From positions 1-64,000 of the forward strand of contig NZ_CP069371.1 in the NCBI RefSeq assembly GCF_019623905.1: a stretch of 64,000 nucleotides of DNA. The letters are read 5' to 3'. Source of the DNA: Neotabrizicola shimadae (GTDB lineage Bacteria; Pseudomonadota; Alphaproteobacteria; Rhodobacterales; Rhodobacteraceae). The notes under the pieces were generated by a model. It was not told the DNA's origin. It made no database searches and saw nothing but the letters and a program-made list of their open reading frames with translations. The position numbers were made by a program, and so were the translations under genes. The first letter of the stretch is position 1. The number at the start of each line of letters is the position of its first letter. Shown here one piece after another: positions 1 through 9,175 of the stretch.

Positions 1-972
1 ATGAAGTTGAAGACCATTCTCAAGGCAACCGCGACCGCCGTTCTGATCGCCGCATCGGCACCAGCTGCGATGGCGGCAGAGATCGCCGTCATCGGCGGCA
101 TGAACTCGGACCAGTTCTGGAACAAGATCAAGAAAGGTGTTGATGATGCCCGCCTCGTGGTCGAGGCCAATGGCGGCAAGGTCGACTACCTGCGGATGCA
201 GAGCTACGACAACTTCGCGGCAGACGCAGCCGACATCATTCGGGTGGCGATCAGCCAGAACCCTGACGGCATCGCCGTGCCGAACTGGGTCTATGAGTCC
301 CAGGACCCCGCCATCAAGGAAGCGATCGCCGCCGGTATCAAGGTCATCCTGTTCAACGCGGGCACCATCGAGAAGGCCGATGAACTCGGCGCGATCAACT
401 ATGTCGGCTCGGACGAATACATCGCCGGTCGTGCCGGTGGCGAGCAGCTGGCCAAGCTGGGCGCGAAGAAGGGCGTCTGCATCAACACGCTGCCGGGCAC
501 GGCCAACATCGAGGCGCGGTGCAAGGGCATGATCGATGCCATGACCGAAGCCGGGGCCACGGCAGAACAGCTGCCGCTGCCCTCGACCGCGTTTGGCGAT
601 CCGGCAGCTATCGCCGAAGCTGTGAAGGCCTATCTCAGCCAGAACCCGGACGTGACCGGCGCGCTGGCGATCGGTGCCGGTGAGGCGGACGCTGCCGCGA
701 TCGGCATCCAGCAAGCGGGTCTGACCGGAAAGGTAAGCCTTGGCTGCTTTGACTTCAACGAAGCGACGCTGAACCGCATCAAGGCGGGCGAGCAGGCCTT
801 TGCCATCGACCAGCAACCCTACCTCCAGGCGCTTCTGGCCGTCACGCTTCTGGCTTCGCACATCGACTTCGGCACCGACCTTCCGACCGCGCCCTTGCTG
901 ACCGGCCCGGGCATCATCGACGCCTCGAACGTCGATGCGACCATCGCGGGCGTCCAGCTCGGCGCGCGCTGA
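1..972 (+). CDS. Sugar ABC transporter, periplasmic substrate-binding protein
   Basis: This 323-residue protein looks like a ribose/galactose-type periplasmic binding protein (Peripla_BP_4 fold). A signal peptide covers about residues 1-25 (hydrophobic core, then Ala-Met-Ala-Ala), so it should be exported and capture a sugar or polyol for the permease and ATPase that follow. The start codon is the first base of the window, so any upstream promoter or ribosome site is not visible. It heads a co-directional cluster with a Rieske ferredoxin and an inositol dehydrogenase-like enzyme, which suggests a cyclitol or methylated polyol ligand, as for MocB in rhizopine use. The ligand is inferred from context only. 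Confidence 0.85.
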   Translation: MKLKTILKATATAVLIAASAPAAMAAEIAVIGGMNSDQFWNKIKKGVDDARLVVEANGGKVDYLRMQSYDNFAADAADIIRVAISQNPDGIAVPNWVYESQDPAIKEAIAAGIKVILFNAGTIEKADELGAINYVGSDEYIAGRAGGEQLAKLGAKKGVCINTLPGTANIEARCKGMIDAMTEAGATAEQLPLPSTAFGDPAAIAEAVKAYLSQNPDVTGALAIGAGEADAAAIGIQQAGLTGKVSLGCFDFNEATLNRIKAGEQAFAIDQQPYLQALLAVTLLASHIDFGTDLPTAPLLTGPGIIDASNVDATIAGVQLGAR

Positions 973-1066
973 TCCTTGTTGAAGACACCGCCTGCCACCA
1001 GGATGTGGCAGGCGGGCCAAGCTTGCATCTAACAATCTGGCTTTTGCCTTCACACGGGGAACCCCA

Positions 1067-2065
1067 ATGAACAGTTCTATATTCGGTGGTCTTCTCAGAA
1101 GGCCAGAAGCCGGCGCATTGATCGGACTGATCGGCGTCATCACCTTCTTTGCCATCGTCGGTGGTATTGAGTTCCTCTATCCCTCCAGCGTCGGCAGCTG
1201 GCTCAGCCGAGCAGCGGCGCTTGGGATCGTGGCCATTCCGGTCGGGCTCCTGATGATCGCGGGCGAGTTGGACATCTCGGTCGGTGCGACCATCACCTCG
1301 GGGGCGCTAATCACGGCACTGGTGTCTGGCTACTACGAAATGCCAATTGTTGTGGGGATGCTGGCGTCGCTTGGTTTTGGTGCCGTGGTGGGCCTTCTGA
1401 ACGGTTTCCTGGTGGTGCGCACCGGCGTGCCATCCTTTATCGTCACGCTGGGGACATTGTTCGCCGTCTCGGGCCTCCTGCTGGGGGCGACCGTCGTGCT
1501 GACCGGCACCACGTCGATTGCGCTGACGGCGCCAGAAATCATCAAATCCACCTTCGGCGCATATTTCGGCGGGTTCCAGGTTCTGGTTCTCTGGTGGATC
1601 GGGATCACCGCCGCCTTCGTCTTTTTCGTCCACCTTTCGCCCTTCGGAAACTGGATCTTCGCGATGGGTGGCGACAAGGTGTCAGCCCGCAATGCCGGGA
1701 TCCCGACGGACCGGATGACGATCCTTCTCTTTGTGCTGTCCTCGGTCTGCGCATCCTTCGTGGGGATGAGCCAGGCGATCCTCTTCCAATCGGTGCAGGC
1801 GACCCCGCAACTTACGCTGATCTTCAACACGATCATCGCTGTGGTCGTTGGGGGTGTGCTGCTGACGGGCGGGTTCGGATCGGTGATCGGGATCTTCTTC
1901 GGCACCATCACATTCGCCGTGGTCACCCAAGGCATCTACTACACCAGCTTCGACCAGACCTGGTCGAACATGGTGATCGGCATCCTCTTGTTGGGCGCGG
2001 TCCTGATGAACAACACCTTCCGCAAGATGGCGCTGTCCTATGCGCCCAAGAAAGGGGGCAAGTAA
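1067..2065 (+). CDS. Sugar ABC transporter, permease (RbsC-like)
   Basis: This 332-residue, very hydrophobic protein has about nine or ten predicted membrane segments and fits the BPD_transp_2 (RbsC/XylH) permease family, whose usual length is 310-350 residues. It would form the inner-membrane channel for the upstream binding protein. A purine-rich GGGGAA lies just before the ATG. Its stop codon overlaps the start of the ATPase gene by one base (TAATG), so the two are translationally coupled. Confidence 0.88.
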   Translation: MNSSIFGGLLRRPEAGALIGLIGVITFFAIVGGIEFLYPSSVGSWLSRAAALGIVAIPVGLLMIAGELDISVGATITSGALITALVSGYYEMPIVVGMLASLGFGAVVGLLNGFLVVRTGVPSFIVTLGTLFAVSGLLLGATVVLTGTTSIALTAPEIIKSTFGAYFGGFQVLVLWWIGITAAFVFFVHLSPFGNWIFAMGGDKVSARNAGIPTDRMTILLFVLSSVCASFVGMSQAILFQSVQATPQLTLIFNTIIAVVVGGVLLTGGFGSVIGIFFGTITFAVVTQGIYYTSFDQTWSNMVIGILLLGAVLMNNTFRKMALSYAPKKGGK

Positions 2066-2892
2066 TGCCGACACCAATCCTTGCCCTGCGGGGCGTCAAC
2101 AAGAGCTTTGGCCCCATCGACGTTCTGCACGACATCAACCTTGAGCTCCACGCGGGCGAAGTGCTGTGCCTACTGGGCGACAATGGTGCCGGTAAATCCA
2201 CGGTGATCCGCATCCTGTCCGGCGTGCACAAGCCGACCACCGGGACGCTGGAGATGGACGGCAAGCCAGTGGCCTTCGCCAGCCCGCGCGATGCCTCGGA
2301 TCATGGCATCGCGACGGTGCACCAGTTCGGCGGCACCTTTCCCCTCATGTCCATCGGCCGGAGCTTCTTTGTCGGCGTGGAGCCGACCAAGGGGTGGGGA
2401 CCTTTCAAGGTCTATGACCGCAAGCGCGCGAACGAGATCGCCGTCAAGGCTGTCCGCGATTTCGGCATCACCCGGATTGACGACGGCGACCGGCTGGTCG
2501 GCGGACTGTCTGGGGGAGAGCGGCAAAGCCTTGCTATTGCCCGCGCCGTCCATTTCGGCGCGCGGGTGCTGATCCTGGACGAACCGACTGCAGCCCTTGG
2601 CGTCAAGCAGGCCACCCATGTCCTGCGCATCGTGAACGAGGCCAAGCGGCGCGGCCTGGCGGTGATCTTCATCACCCATCAGGTGATGCATGCCATGGCC
2701 GTCGGCGACCATTTCGCCGTGCTGATCCGCGGCGCGGTCGCCGCCGACTTCAAGAAGGGTGAAAAGAGCCGCGAGGAAATTACCGACCTCATGGCAGGCG
2801 GTGCCAGCATGGCAAGTCTGGAGGCGGAGATTGCCAGCTACATGGAAACCCATGACGGCCATCCGCCTCCGGTAGCCGCTGCCAAGACCTGA
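2065..2892 (+). CDS. Sugar ABC transporter, ATP-binding protein
   Basis: This 275-residue protein has a single ABC ATPase domain: Walker A GDNGAGKS, signature LSGGERQ, Walker B VLILDEPT and the switch-histidine region ITHQ. It is about half the length of RbsA, so it has one cassette rather than the two of classical ribose importers and presumably acts as a dimer. The open frame extends far upstream inside the permease gene, but the ATG at 2065, overlapping the permease stop, begins the conserved N-terminus and is the likely start. Confidence 0.9.
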   Translation: MPTPILALRGVNKSFGPIDVLHDINLELHAGEVLCLLGDNGAGKSTVIRILSGVHKPTTGTLEMDGKPVAFASPRDASDHGIATVHQFGGTFPLMSIGRSFFVGVEPTKGWGPFKVYDRKRANEIAVKAVRDFGITRIDDGDRLVGGLSGGERQSLAIARAVHFGARVLILDEPTAALGVKQATHVLRIVNEAKRRGLAVIFITHQVMHAMAVGDHFAVLIRGAVAADFKKGEKSREEITDLMAGGASMASLEAEIASYMETHDGHPPPVAAAKT

Positions 2893-2944
2893 AACCGATC
2901 ATCGCCCTGACCCGGTCCTCCTCGCCGAACTTGGGCGATACTCA

Positions 2945-2978
2945 CCCCCCGAGCTGGCCTCTCCCCTGGCTCGGGGGG
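2945..2978 (+). terminator. Strong GC hairpin between transporter and ferredoxin genes
   Basis: CCCCCCGAGC at 2945-2954 pairs perfectly with GCTCGGGGGG at 2969-2978 around a 14-base loop, in the 127-base gap between the ATPase gene and the Rieske ferredoxin gene. There is no good T tract after it. It is therefore either a partial terminator that uncouples transporter and enzyme levels or an mRNA-stabilising structure. Confidence 0.5.
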
Positions 2979-3019
2979 CTTCCCAAACCCTGATCATTGT
3001 TCCGACGAAGGAGGCAAAC

Positions 3020-3328
3020 ATGCCCTGGATTGATGCCTGCGCCACCGATGATATCGACGCCGAAGATGTTCGCCGCTTTGACCATGGCGGGCGGACCTTC
3101 ATCATCGTTCGCAACCATGAGGATGCCTACTACTGCACCGATGGCATGTGCACGCATGAAGACGTCCATCTGTGCGATGGGCTCGTGGTGGAGAACACCA
3201 TCGAATGCCCCAAGCATTCCTCGATCTTCAACGTGACGAACGGCGAAGTGGAAACGCCCCCCGCCTGCGAGAACCTGCGCACCTATCCGACCCGCGTCGA
3301 AGGCGGCCGGGTCCTGGTGAGCCTGTAA
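3020..3328 (+). CDS. mocE: MocE-like Rieske [2Fe-2S] ferredoxin
   Basis: This 102-residue soluble Rieske ferredoxin has cluster ligands C44-x-H46 (CTH) and C63-x2-H66 (CPKH). The size and spacing match the small Rieske ferredoxins that feed electrons to oxygenases or demethylases, including the MocE type of rhizopine catabolism. A strong AAGGAGG lies seven bases before the ATG. The reductase-like flavoprotein two genes downstream is the obvious electron donor. The oxygenase it should serve is not in this window. The family is clear; the substrate is inferred. Confidence 0.85.
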   Translation: MPWIDACATDDIDAEDVRRFDHGGRTFIIVRNHEDAYYCTDGMCTHEDVHLCDGLVVENTIECPKHSSIFNVTNGEVETPPACENLRTYPTRVEGGRVLVSL

Positions 3329-3334
3329 CCCATC

Positions 3335-4114
3335 ATGGATCAGCCCTTCCAACTCGCCGCCTGTGCGGAAATGCTGTGGCGCGACCGCCCCATTGCCTGG
3401 CGTGCCGCGCGCCTGAAGGAAATGGGCTTTGGCGTCGGCCTGTGGAACTGGCCCAACTGGGAGATCGCGGCGCTGGAGAAGACCGGTGCGACCTTCACCA
3501 TCATGAACGGCTATCTTCAGGGCCGCCTGACCGACCCCGAAGGCTGCGAGATGCTGCTGAAGTCGGTCAAGGAGACAGCGGCTGTAGGCCAACGGCTTGG
3601 CGTCCACCGGTTGAACCTGCATGGCACGGGGCTTGGCGATATGGGCATCCCGATCCCGCAGATCGGTGCCTTTGCGCCGGGGATGGAGCAACGGGCCCGC
3701 GATACTTTGCACCGGATCTGCGATCTGGCTGAAGCCTCCGGCCAAGTCTTTACGCTGGAAAACCTGAACCCCATCGACCATCCGGGTTGCCCTTTTGGAT
3801 CGACCGCAGCGGTCTTTGGGCTGGTCAGCGCGGTGAACCGGCCGCAACTTCGCATCAACCTTGACCTTTACCACACCCAGATCAGTGAGGGTGACCTTAT
3901 CCGCTGGTGCGAGGCCTGTTTGCCCTGGATCGGTGAAGTGCAGGTCGCTGACAATCCGGGCCGATGTGAGCCGGGAACGGGCGAAATCAACTACCCTGGT
4001 ATTGCCCGCGCTCTTCGGGACATGGGCTATGCTGGCCCGGTCGGCCTGGAAGCCTTTGCCGCGGGCGATGAGGAAGCGGCCCTGGCCGCCTTCCGCGACG
4101 CCTTCACGGTCTGA
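3335..4114 (+). CDS. Hydroxypyruvate isomerase-family TIM-barrel protein
   Basis: This 259-residue protein belongs to the xylose isomerase-like TIM-barrel group. The stretches TLENLNPIDHPG, INLDLYHTQ and VADNPGRCEPGTGEINY are characteristic of hydroxypyruvate isomerase (Hyi)-like enzymes and carry the metal- and substrate-binding Glu, Asp and His residues. It follows the ferredoxin gene after six bases. In rhizopine clusters a comparable isomerase-like protein (MocC) occurs. It may isomerise a ketose intermediate here. The exact reaction cannot be read from sequence. Confidence 0.75.
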   Translation: MDQPFQLAACAEMLWRDRPIAWRAARLKEMGFGVGLWNWPNWEIAALEKTGATFTIMNGYLQGRLTDPEGCEMLLKSVKETAAVGQRLGVHRLNLHGTGLGDMGIPIPQIGAFAPGMEQRARDTLHRICDLAEASGQVFTLENLNPIDHPGCPFGSTAAVFGLVSAVNRPQLRINLDLYHTQISEGDLIRWCEACLPWIGEVQVADNPGRCEPGTGEINYPGIARALRDMGYAGPVGLEAFAAGDEEAALAAFRDAFTV

Positions 4115-4117
4115 CCG

Positions 4118-5299
4118 ATGCGGGTCGTCATCATCGGCGCAGGGGAATGCGGGGTCAGGGCAGCCTTCTCTTTGCGCGAACGTGGATTTGAGGGGCAGGT
4201 CACAATCCTCGGTGAAGAAGCCTCGCTTCCCTACGAACGACCGCCGCTGTCCAAGGATGTGACCGCAACGCCCAAGGCCATCCGCAGCCAGGACGCCTAC
4301 CTTTCGGCGGGAATTGACCTCTGTCTCGGCCAAACCGTGGAAAGAATCCTGCCCGGCGCAAGGCAGATCATCGCGGGTGGGCACGCTTATCCCTATGACC
4401 GGCTTTTGATTGCCACGGGTGCGCGGGCGCGGCAGGTGCCGGCCTTTGCCGATTGCCTGACCCTGCGCACCGACCGCGACGCCGCAAAGATCATGGCCAG
4501 TCTCGCCGCAGGCGCAAAGGTCGGAATCATCGGCGGCGGTTTCATCGGGCTGGAGCTTGCAGCCACGGCGCGCAGTCTTGGTGCGGATGTGACGGTCTTT
4601 CAGAACGGGCCACAGGTTCTGGCCCGCGCAGTGCCAGAGCAGATCGGAGACCTCGTCGCCGCGCGACACCGGGCCCAGGGTGTCACCCTTTGCTTGGACG
4701 CTGACGTTGTGGCGGCTGACCGGACCTCGGTCTTTCTTGTAGGGGGCGCACGTATCGCCTTCGACGTCGTCATTGCCGGGATCGGCTCTGCGCCCAACGT
4801 CGAGCTTGCCTTCGAGGCCGGCCTTAAAGTCGACAATGGCATCGTGGTGGACGGCAGATTCCGCAGCTCGGCACCAGACATCTTTGCCGCCGGCGACTGC
4901 TGCAGCTTTCCCTTGCAGGGACGCCGGATCAGGTTGGAAAGCTGGAAGGCCGCGCAAGATCAGGGTGACCATGTTGCCGCCGCGATGCTGGGGGACGGGG
5001 CGGTCTATGCCAAGCTGCCGTGGTTCTGGTCGGATCAGTATGACCTGACACTTCAGGTCGCAGGGTTGTTCGATCCATTGCGGGCTGTCCATTCCCGCCC
5101 CGCCGGAGAGGGTGGGCGGATCGTCTTCCAATGCGACGATCATGGCCAGCTTGCGGCAGCGGCGGGTGCCGGGCCACGGCAGGACATCGCCAAGGATATG
5201 AAAATCTTGGAAAAACTGATCGAGAAAGGGGCCGCCTTCGAGCCTGCCTTGATCTCGGACCCATCAACACAACTCAAGAGCCTGCTGAAGGCCGCATGA
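4118..5299 (+). CDS. FAD-dependent ferredoxin reductase (MocF/rhodocoxin reductase-like)
   Basis: This 393-residue pyridine nucleotide-disulfide-type flavoprotein has an N-terminal FAD fingerprint (VVIIGAGECG), the conserved YERPPLSK segment of ferredoxin and rubredoxin reductases, a second Rossmann motif for NAD(P)H (VGIIGGGFIG) and the C-terminal FAD motif FAAGDC. Such enzymes pass electrons from NAD(P)H to small [2Fe-2S] proteins. Here the partner should be the Rieske ferredoxin at 3020. It starts four bases after the isomerase-like gene. Confidence 0.83.
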   Translation: MRVVIIGAGECGVRAAFSLRERGFEGQVTILGEEASLPYERPPLSKDVTATPKAIRSQDAYLSAGIDLCLGQTVERILPGARQIIAGGHAYPYDRLLIATGARARQVPAFADCLTLRTDRDAAKIMASLAAGAKVGIIGGGFIGLELAATARSLGADVTVFQNGPQVLARAVPEQIGDLVAARHRAQGVTLCLDADVVAADRTSVFLVGGARIAFDVVIAGIGSAPNVELAFEAGLKVDNGIVVDGRFRSSAPDIFAAGDCCSFPLQGRRIRLESWKAAQDQGDHVAAAMLGDGAVYAKLPWFWSDQYDLTLQVAGLFDPLRAVHSRPAGEGGRIVFQCDDHGQLAAAAGAGPRQDIAKDMKILEKLIEKGAAFEPALISDPSTQLKSLLKAA

Positions 5300-5315
5300 C
5301 CCGAAGGAGACTTCA

Positions 5316-6137
5316 ATGAGCCTCTACCACACGCGTCCCCATGTCGAAGACATCCGCAAGATGAAAAAGCGTGGCGAGAAGATCTCGATGCTTTACGTCA
5401 CATCCCACGACGAGGCAGCCGCCGCGGCCGCTGCGGGCATCCACATGCTTTCCATCGAAGGACGGTTCTTTGATGCCGCCATGCGCGAGGCGGCCGGCAA
5501 CTGCTTTGTTCAGGTTGGCCTTCCCTACGGCCCGCATGGTCCTGCCGGGCGTCGCCTCGTGACAGCAGATGACTACTTGCGCGCGGCCTATGACTTTGGC
5601 GCGCTTGGTGCGGATTGCTTCTATTGCGCGGCGTCTTACGACATCCAGAAAGTGCTGTGCGACAACCACGTCGCCGTTGTTGGGCATATCGGGCTTGTTC
5701 CGTCCTATATCACCTGGACCGGCTGGCGGGCGGTCGGCAAGACTTCGGACGAGGCGCTGCGGCTTTGGGAGCAGACCAAGCGCCTGGAGGCTATCGGCGT
5801 CTTCGCGGCCGAACTGGAAGTTGTCCCGGACCGGATTGCAAAGTTCCTGTCGGAGAACTCTTCGCTGATCATGCTGGGCATGGGGGCGGGGAAATACGCG
5901 GATGCTCAGTACCTGTTCACGGAAGATGTCTGCCGCTATGGCAAGAACCACAAGCCGCGCCATGCCAAGACCTATCGCGATCTTGGACCCGAACTTGAAC
6001 GGCTCCAGCAGGAACGCATCGCCGCCTTCCGCGACTTCCGGGCCGATGTGGAGGCTGGCGACTATCCTGAACCCGCCCATGAGGTCACGATAAAGGACGC
6101 CGAGTTCGAGACCTTCCTGCAAGCGGCGCGGGGTTGA
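5316..6137 (+). CDS. PanB-like hydroxymethyltransferase
   Basis: This 273-residue protein resembles ketopantoate hydroxymethyltransferase (PanB). It has a KMKKRGEK opening, [23 protein letters not shown] (the region of the PanB catalytic Glu), [12 protein letters not shown], and the [14 protein letters not shown] tail like the PanB C-terminus. The PanB metal-site segment VGDSLG is replaced by SIEGRFF, so this is a divergent paralogue. PanB moves a C1 unit between methylene-tetrahydrofolate and a 2-oxo acid. With folD and purU immediately downstream, it may move C1 units in a catabolic direction. A strong AAGGAG precedes the ATG. Confidence 0.72.
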   Translation: MSLYHTRPHVEDIRKMKKRGEKISMLYVTSHDEAAAAAAAGIHMLSIEGRFFDAAMREAAGNCFVQVGLPYGPHGPAGRRLVTADDYLRAAYDFGALGADCFYCAASYDIQKVLCDNHVAVVGHIGLVPSYITWTGWRAVGKTSDEALRLWEQTKRLEAIGVFAAELEVVPDRIAKFLSENSSLIMLGMGAGKYADAQYLFTEDVCRYGKNHKPRHAKTYRDLGPELERLQQERIAAFRDFRADVEAGDYPEPAHEVTIKDAEFETFLQAARG

Positions 6138-6141
6138 TGCC

Positions 6142-7014
6142 ATGACTCAAGCGCAACGCATTGATGGAAAGGCTTTTGCTGCTGGCATGACCGCGCGCAT
6201 CGCGGCGGAAGTGACCGCCTTGCGCGACGCTGCCGGGGTTGAACCTGGTCTGGCCGTCGTGCTGGTCGGACAGGACCCCGCCAGCCAGGTCTACGTGGGT
6301 GCCAAGCACCGGGCGACCGTCGCCGCCGGTATGCGGTCCTTCGAGCATCGCCTTCCCGCCGAGACATCACAAACCGTGCTGCTGGACCTGATCGGGCAGT
6401 TGAACGCCGATCCGAATGTGCATGGCATTCTGGTGCAGCTGCCGTTGCCCGCACATCTCGACGCATCTGCCCTGATCGCTGCGATTGACCCTTCCAAGGA
6501 TGTCGACGGGTTTCACGTGATCAACGCCGGACGTCTGGCGACTGGACAGGACGCGATGGTGCCCTGCACGCCCCTTGGCTGTCTGTTCCTGTTGCAAGAT
6601 CATCTGGGCGATTTGTCGGGCTTGCATGCCGTGATCGTCGGTCGGTCGAACATCGTCGGAAAGCCGATGGCGCAACTGTTGCTGGCTGCGAACTGCACCG
6701 TGACCATCGCTCATTCCAAATCCCGCAACCTGGCCGCCCTGTGCCGGACGGCGGACATCCTGATTGCAGCCGTCGGACGACCCGAGATGGTCCGCGGCGA
6801 CTGGATCAAGCCGGGCGCGACCGTGATTGATGTCGGGATCAACCGCATTCCTGACGGGGACGGCACACGCCTTGTGGGTGATGTGGCCTTTGCAGAGGCG
6901 GGTCATGCCGGGGCCATTACCCCGGTTCCCGGCGGAGTCGGCCCGATGACCATCGCCTGCCTCCTTCAGAACACCTTGACTGCCTTTCGCCGCAAACTTG
7001 CGGCCGAGGCCTGA
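6142..7014 (+). CDS. folD: Methylenetetrahydrofolate dehydrogenase / methenyl-THF cyclohydrolase
   Basis: This 290-residue protein is of typical FolD length. It has the catalytic region [14 protein letters not shown], the NADP-binding motif [16 protein letters not shown] and the C-terminal signature [11 protein letters not shown]. It oxidises 5,10-methylene-THF to 10-formyl-THF in the cytoplasm. It starts four bases after the PanB-like gene and is followed by purU, forming a two-step route from methylene-THF to formate. It is probably a pathway-dedicated copy rather than the housekeeping gene, because it lies on a plasmid inside a catabolic operon. Confidence 0.93.
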   Translation: MTQAQRIDGKAFAAGMTARIAAEVTALRDAAGVEPGLAVVLVGQDPASQVYVGAKHRATVAAGMRSFEHRLPAETSQTVLLDLIGQLNADPNVHGILVQLPLPAHLDASALIAAIDPSKDVDGFHVINAGRLATGQDAMVPCTPLGCLFLLQDHLGDLSGLHAVIVGRSNIVGKPMAQLLLAANCTVTIAHSKSRNLAALCRTADILIAAVGRPEMVRGDWIKPGATVIDVGINRIPDGDGTRLVGDVAFAEAGHAGAITPVPGGVGPMTIACLLQNTLTAFRRKLAAEA

Positions 7015-7028
7015 CAACAGGACCAGCC

Positions 7029-7925
7029 ATGCACCTTGCTCCCTCCCGCTTCGCCCTCCGCGTCACCTGTCCCTCAACCCGCGGGATCGTCGCCGCGATC
7101 TCCACGTATCTGGCGGACAGCGGCGGCAACATCACCGACTCTGCCCAGTTTGACGATGCAGGGACGGGGCGCTTTTTCATGCGGACCAGCTTTGTTTCCG
7201 AGGATGGGCGCAGTCTCGCCGACCTTCAAGCCGGATTTGCGCCGATTGCCGCGCGTTTCGACATGGACTTCGCCTTCGTCGATGAAGCGGCCAAGCGAAA
7301 GGTCGTGGTCATGGTCAGCCGCTTTGGCCACTGCCTGAATGATCTTCTCTACCGCTCGCGCATCGGCGCGCTGCCTGTGGAGATCGTGGGCGTCATCTCG
7401 AACCACATGGACTATCAGAAAGTCGTGGTGAATCAGGATATTCCCTATCACTGCATCAAGGTGACTCCGCAAAACAAGGCGGAAGCCGAAGCCCAGCAGA
7501 TGCGTATCGTCGAGGACTGCGGGGCGGAACTGATCGTGCTGGCGCGCTATATGCAGGTCTTGTCGGATGCGATGTGTCAAAAGTTCTCGGGGCGGATCAT
7601 CAACATCCACCATTCCTTCCTGCCCAGCTTCAAGGGCGCGAACCCGTACAAGCAGGCCTTCGAGAAAGGGGTGAAGCTTATCGGGGCGACCTCGCACTAC
7701 GTCACCTCTGACCTCGATGAAGGTCCGATCATCGAACAGGACATCATCCGCGTCACCCACGCCCAGTCGAACGAGGACTACGTCAGCCTTGGGCGGGATG
7801 TCGAATCCCAAGTCTTGGCCCGGGCGATCCATGCGCATGTCAACGGACGGGTTTTCATCAACGGCCACAAGACTGTGGTCTTTCCGGCTTCGCCGGGGTC
7901 TTACGCATCGGAACGCATGGGCTGA
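7029..7925 (+). CDS. purU: Formyltetrahydrofolate deformylase
   Basis: This 298-residue protein has an N-terminal ACT domain (about residues 1-85, starting with RFALRVTCPSTRGIVAAIS) and a C-terminal formyltransferase fold. The hydrolase active site is visible as INIHHSFLPSFKGANPY and later TSHYVTSDLDEGPIIEQD. It hydrolyses 10-formyl-THF to formate and free THF. Next to folD it completes C1 oxidation and regenerates THF. Confidence 0.92.
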   Translation: MHLAPSRFALRVTCPSTRGIVAAISTYLADSGGNITDSAQFDDAGTGRFFMRTSFVSEDGRSLADLQAGFAPIAARFDMDFAFVDEAAKRKVVVMVSRFGHCLNDLLYRSRIGALPVEIVGVISNHMDYQKVVVNQDIPYHCIKVTPQNKAEAEAQQMRIVEDCGAELIVLARYMQVLSDAMCQKFSGRIINIHHSFLPSFKGANPYKQAFEKGVKLIGATSHYVTSDLDEGPIIEQDIIRVTHAQSNEDYVSLGRDVESQVLARAIHAHVNGRVFINGHKTVVFPASPGSYASERMG

Positions 7926-8076
7926 ACCCGGAGCTTGCCTGCCTTCGATCCTCGATGCAACGCGAGATGGGCACAGGTGTCGCGCCCCATCAGGCTCTCC
8001 GTGCAGCGTCGAAGCGAAGGGCACACAGATAAAAACAACAGGGGCAGGACACGGCCCGTAACATAGAGGAATCACC

Positions 8077-9078
8077 ATGTTGAAAGTCGGCCTTCTTGGT
8101 GCCGGACGCATTGCCGGCGTCCACGCCACCGCTATCACCAACAATCCCGGATCGACCCTGGTCGCTGTCTCTGACATCAACGCCGAAGCCGCCGCAAAGC
8201 TGGCCGCCCAATACGGGGCCGAGGCGCGCTCGACAGAAGCGATCCTGAACGACCCCGCCATTGACGCAGTTCTGATCGCCACCTCGACCGACACCCATTC
8301 CGACCTGATCGAACGCGCGACCGACGCGGGCAAGGCAGTCCTTTGCGAAAAGCCGGTGGACCTGTCGCTTGCCCGCGCGCAGGCCTGCCAGAAGGTAGTG
8401 GCCAACAACGGCAAGCCGGTGATGATCGGCTTCAACCGCCGCTTCGACCCGAACTTCGCTGCCCTAAAGACTGCACTGGACAAGGGCGAGATCGGTAAGG
8501 CCGAGCTTCTCTCGATCACCTCCTTCGACCCGGCCCCGCCGCCGGTCACCTACATCAAGGTCTCAGGCGGGCTCTTCCGCGACATGATGATCCACGACTT
8601 CGACATGGCGAACTTCCTGATGGGCTCGGCCCCGGTCACGGTTAGTGCCGTCGGCACTTCGATCGTCGATCCCGCCATCGGCGGGGCGGGGGATGTGGAT
8701 ACCGCCGTCGTGACGCTCACCTACGCCGACGGCCGCATCGCAGTGATCAAGAACTCACGCCGTGCAGTCTATGGCTATGACCAGCGGGTTGAGCTGCTGG
8801 GGTCCGAGGGCCTTCTCCAGGCGCAAAACATGCTTGAGAATACCGTGGTGAAGTCGACAACAGCGGGCGTGACTGGCGCGAAGCCCACCTACTTCTTCCT
8901 TGAACGCTACATGCCCGCCTACTCTGCCGAATGGGCGGCCTTTGTGGCGGCGGTCAACGCGGGCACTGCGCTGCCGGTGACGCTGGATGACGGCGTCGCG
9001 GCCCTTGCGATGGCCGAGGCCGCGACACAGTCGGCAAAGTCAGGGCTGCCAGTGGCGCTGGCGAGCATTCTCGGTTGA
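8077..9078 (+). CDS. iolG: Gfo/Idh/MocA oxidoreductase, inositol 2-dehydrogenase-like
   Basis: This 333-residue protein has an N-terminal Rossmann motif (VGLLGAGRIAGVH), the catalytic-lysine segment CEKPVDL, and GGLFRDMMIHDFDMA, which carries the Asp and His expected of inositol dehydrogenases. It would oxidise an inositol or inosamine hydroxyl with NAD+. A 151-base gap separates it from purU, so it may have its own promoter; GAGGAA precedes the ATG. The scyllo-, myo- or methylated-inositol preference cannot be read from sequence. MocA, of the same family, is the other candidate. Confidence 0.82.
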   Translation: MLKVGLLGAGRIAGVHATAITNNPGSTLVAVSDINAEAAAKLAAQYGAEARSTEAILNDPAIDAVLIATSTDTHSDLIERATDAGKAVLCEKPVDLSLARAQACQKVVANNGKPVMIGFNRRFDPNFAALKTALDKGEIGKAELLSITSFDPAPPPVTYIKVSGGLFRDMMIHDFDMANFLMGSAPVTVSAVGTSIVDPAIGGAGDVDTAVVTLTYADGRIAVIKNSRRAVYGYDQRVELLGSEGLLQAQNMLENTVVKSTTAGVTGAKPTYFFLERYMPAYSAEWAAFVAAVNAGTALPVTLDDGVAALAMAEAATQSAKSGLPVALASILG

Positions 9079-9084
9079 ACGTAG

Positions 9085-9114
9085 TGCTTGCTCCGGACAA
9101 GATCGGGGCAAGCA
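9085..9114 (+). terminator. Hairpin between convergent iolG-like and virB11 genes
   Basis: TGCTTGCTCC at 9085-9094 pairs with GGGGCAAGCA at 9105-9114 (ten pairs, one G-U) in the 97-base convergent gap. There is no clear T tract. Its position fits a terminator at the end of the catabolic operon or of the T4SS operon. Confidence 0.45.
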
Positions 9115-9175
9115 TTCATTCGCTGCCCGCTACGTTGGTCGGCTCGCAGCATGAGCGTCGGGGAGCTTTCCGCCC

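Noticed and set aside
2942..5143. A 733-codon open frame on the - strand across the ferredoxin, isomerase and reductase genes.
   Set aside because: It is antisense to three well-supported genes with clear motifs, its product has low-complexity charged composition and no domain, and it results from GC-rich codon bias.
7074..8549. A 491-codon open frame on the - strand opposite purU and the iolG-like gene.
   Set aside because: Both + strand genes carry complete family motifs; the antisense product has none and bridges the gap between two genes.
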